NCBI GenBank assembly: GCA_022414725.1
Contig: CM039463.1
Span: 57,451,909-57,515,908, forward strand
Direction of reading: 5' to 3'
From: Microglena sp. YARC
Taxonomy: Eukaryota > Chlorophyta > Chlorophyceae > Chlamydomonadales > Chlamydomonadaceae
Length of the DNA stretch: 64,000 nt
Shown piece after piece: positions 60,300 through 64,000 of the stretch; position 1 is the first letter of the stretch, and every line of letters begins with the position of its first letter. A program made the translations under genes and the position numbers. The notes beneath the pieces were generated by a model. The model did no database searches, was not told the DNA's origin, and saw nothing but the letters and a program-made list of their open reading frames with translations.

Positions 60300-63200
60300 G
60301 AATGAATGAGTGAAACCCATGAAAGAAAGAAAGGAATGAATGAATGAATGAATGAACCCTACGAAAGAAAGGAATGAATGAATGAATGAACCCTACGAAA
60401 GAAAGAAAGGAATGAATGAATGAATGAATGAATGAATGAATGAATGAATGAACCCTACGAAAGAAAGGAATGAATGAATGAATGAATGAACCCTACGAAA
60501 GAAAAAAAGGAATGAATGAATGAATGAATGAATGAATGAATGAATGAATAACCCTACGAAAGAAAGAAAGAATGAATGAATGAATGAATGAATGAACCCT
60601 ACGAAAGAAAGGAATGAATGAATGAATGAATGAATGAATGAATGAATGAACCCTACGAAAGAAGGAAAGGAATGAATGAATGAATGAATGAATGAATGAA
60701 CCCTACGAAAGAAAGAAAGGAATGAATGAATGAATGAATGAATGAATGAATGAATGAATGAATGAACCCTACGAAAGAAAGAAGAATGAATGAATGAATG
60801 AATGAATGAATGAACCCTACGAAAGAAAGGAATGAATGAATGAATGAATGAATGAATGAATGAATGAATGAATGAATGAATGAACCCTACGAAAGAAAGG
60901 AAAGAAAGGAATGAATGAATGAATGAATAAAGAATGAACCCTATGAAAGAAAGAAAGGAATGAATGAATGAATGAATGAATGAATGAATGAATGAATGAA
61001 TGAATGAATGAATACGAAAGAAAGGAATGAATGAATGAATGAATGAATGAATGAATGAATGAACCCTACGAAAGAAAGAAAGGAATGAATGAATGAATGA
61101 ATGAATGAATGAATGAATGAATGAATGAATGAATGAATGAATGAATGAATGAATGAACCCTACGAAAGAAAGAAAGGAATGAATGAATGAATGAATGAAT
61201 GAATGAACCCTACGAAAGAAAGGAATGAATGAATGAATGAATGAATGAATGAATGAATGAACCCTACGAAAGAAAGAAAGGAATGAATGAATGAACCCTA
61301 CGAAAGAAAGGAATGAATGAATGAATGAATGAATGAATGAATGAACCCTACGAAAGAAAGAAAGGAATGAATGAATGAATGAATGAATGAATGAATGAAT
61401 GAATGAATGAACCCTACGAAAGAAAGAAAGGAATGAATGAATGAATGAATGAATGAACCCTACGAAAGAAAGAATGAATGAATGAATGAATGAATGAATG
61501 AACCCTACGAAAGAAAGAAAGGAATGAATGAATGAATGAATGAATGAATGAATGAATGAATGAATGAATGAATGAACCCTACGAAAGAAAGAAAGGAATG
61601 AATGAATGAATGAATAATGAATGAACCCTACGAAAGAAAGAAAGGAATGAATGAATGAATGAATGAATGAATGAATGAATGAATGAATGAATGAATGAAT
61701 GAATGAATGAATGAATGAATGAATGAATGAATGAATGAATGAATGAACCCTACGAAAGAAAGAAAGGAATGAATGAATGAATGAATGAATGAATGAATGA
61801 ATGAATGAATGAATGAATGAATGAATGAACCCTACGAAAGAAAGAAAGGAATGAATGAATGAATGAATGAATGAATGAATGAATGAATGAATGAACCCTA
61901 CGAAAGAAAGAAAGAATGAATGAATGAATGAATGAATGAATGAATGAATGAATGAATGAATGAATGAATGAATGAACCCTACGAAAGAAAGGAATGAATG
62001 AATGAATGAATGAATGAATGAATGAATGAATGAATGAATGAATGAATGAATGAACCCTACGAAAGAAAGAATGAATGAATGAATGAATGAATGAATGAAT
62101 GAATGAATGAATGAATGAATGAATGAATGAATGAATGAACCCTACGAAAGAAAGGAATGAATGAATGAATGAATGAATGAATGAATGAATGAATGAATGA
62201 ATGAATGAATGAACCCTACGAAAGAAAGAAAGGAATGAATGAATGAATGAATGAATGAATGAATGAATGAATGAATGAATGAACCCTACGAAAGAAAGAA
62301 AGGAATGAATGAATGAATGAATGAACCCTACGAAAGAAAGAAAGGAATGAATGAATGAATGAATGAATGAATGAACCCTACGAAAGAAAGGAATGAATGA
62401 ATGAATGAATGAATGAATGAATGAATGAATGAACCCTACGAAAGAAAGAAAGGAATGAATGAATGAATGAATGAATGAATGAATGAATGAATGAATGAAT
62501 GAATGAATGAACCCTACGAAAGAAAGGAATGAATGAATGAATGAATGAATGAACCCTACGAAAGAAAGAAAGGAATGAATGAATGAATGAATGAATGAAT
62601 GAATGAATGAATGAATGAATGAATGAATGAATGAATGAATGAATGAATGAATGAACCCAACGAAAAGAAGAAAGGAATGAATGAATGAATGAATGAACCC
62701 TACGAAAGAAAGAAAGGAATGAATGAATGAATGAATGAATGAATGAATGAATGAATGAACCCTACGAAAGAAAGAAAGGAATGAATGAATGAATGAATGA
62801 ATGAATGAATGAATGAACCCTACGAAAGAAAGAAAGGAATGAATGAATGAATGAATGAATGAATGAATGAATGAATGAACCCTACGAAAGAAAGAAAGGA
62901 ATGAATGAATGAATGAATGAATGAATGAATGAATGAATGAATGAATGAATGAATGAATGAATGAATGAACCCTACGAAAGAAAGGAATGAATGAATGAAT
63001 GAATGAATGAATGAACCCTACGAAAGAAAGGAAGGAATGAATGAATGAATGAATGAATGAATGAATGAATGAATGAATGAATGAATGAATGAATGAATGA
63101 ATGAATGAATGAATGAACCCTACGAAAGAAAGAAATGAATGAATGAATGAATGAACCCTACGAAAGAAAGAAAGGAATGAATGAATGAATGAATGAATGA

Positions 63201-64000
63201 ATGAATGAATGAACCCTACGAAAGAAAGGAATGAATGAATGAATGAATGAATGAATGAATGAATGAATGAATGAATGAATGAATGAATGAATGAACCCTA
63301 CGAAAGAAAGGAATGAATGAATGAATGAATGAATGAATGAATGAATGAATGAATGAATGAATGAATGAATGAACCCTACGAAAGAAAAAAGAATGAATGA
63401 ATGAATGAATGAATGAATGAATGAATGAATGAATGAATGAACCCTACGAAAGAAAGAAGGAATGAATGAATGAATGAATGAATGAATGAATGAATGAATG
63501 AATGAACGAAAGAAAGAATGAATGAATGAATGAATGAATGAATGAATGAATGAATGAACCCTACGAAAGAAAGGAATGAATGAATGAATGAATGAATGAA
63601 TGAATGAATGAATGAATGAATGAATGAATGAATGAATGAATGAATGAATGAATGAATGAACCCTACGAAAGAAAGAAAGGAATGAATGAATGAATGAATG
63701 AATGAATGAATGAATGAATGAATGAATGAATGAATGAATGAATGAATGAATGAATGAACCCTACGAAAGAAAGAAAGGAATGAATGAATGAATGAATGAA
63801 TGAACCCTACGAAAGAAAGAAAGGAATGAATGAATGAATGAATGAATGAATGAATGAATGAATGAATGAATGAATGAATGAATGAATGAATGAATGAATG
63901 AATGAATGAATGAACCCTACGAAAGAAAGGAATGAATGAATGAATGAATGAATGAATGAATGAATGAATGAATGAATGAATGAATGAATGAATGAACCCT
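60300..64000 (+). repeat. (GAAT)n satellite with ACCCTACGAAAGAAAG spacers
   Basis: Runs of 4-25 GAAT units are separated by CCCTACGAAAGAAAGAAAGG or the shorter CCCTACGAAAGAAAGG. About 70 such blocks continue to the window edge. There is no coding content. Confidence 0.97.

Noticed and set aside
60300..64000. Telomere
   Set aside because: The repeat is GAAT-based with CCCTACG spacers; plant-type TTTAGGG occurs only as short interstitial tracts.

Overview
This window is nuclear DNA from a eukaryote, most likely a green-lineage alga. The evidence is plant-type telomere units (CCCTAAA at 1-215, TTTAGGG at 58556-58595), GT-AG introns with short exons, tRNA-derived SINEs, a LINE and several MITE families. 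A prasinophyte such as Cymbomonas is my guess, from overall texture only. Coding sequence is only a few percent. The rest is tandem repeats and mobile elements, and most long open frames are translations of satellites.

Layout. 1-1.2 kb: terminal exon of a probable clathrin light chain, followed by broken copies of the same exon. 1.27-3.6 kb: a 39-bp minisatellite. 8.3-22.8 kb: a plus-strand gene of unknown function (gene B) with five supported exons and introns packed with tandem arrays, a LINE and a mariner-like MITE. 24-29.9 kb: nested dispersed elements and two unassigned open segments. 29.9-35.8 kb: a complete minus-strand three-exon gene for a 186-residue MaoC/hot-dog (R)-specific enoyl-CoA hydratase, probably mitochondrial. 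36-40.4 kb: microsatellites and short repeats. 40.4-43.5 kb: one long exon for a roughly 1036-residue membrane protein with ankyrin-like repeats. 45-46 kb: two LINE remnants. 48.1-59.6 kb and beyond: a second plus-strand gene of unknown function (gene C). 60.3-64 kb: a GAAT satellite that runs off the window.

The main result is a rule about the introns. Where exons can be fixed by homology or by matching phases, the array just downstream of an exon is built from copies of that exon's 3' end plus its GT donor. The array just upstream of the next exon is built from copies of that exon's AG acceptor plus its first bases. The hydratase gene proves this most clearly, because its spliced product is a recognisable, continuous protein. 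Genes B and C show the same polarity in most introns. Introns here seem to have grown outward from their splice junctions, leaving kilobases of decoy donors and acceptors.

Mobile elements seen: a tRNA-headed SINE family, a MITE family with AGGGTACTTCCA termini, a short retroposon with an (ATTTCA)n tail and clear target duplications, a LINE with an RT domain and a zinc knuckle, a mariner-like element with TA duplications, and several unclassified dispersed repeats. Positions were read by eye, so array ends and copy numbers are approximate.
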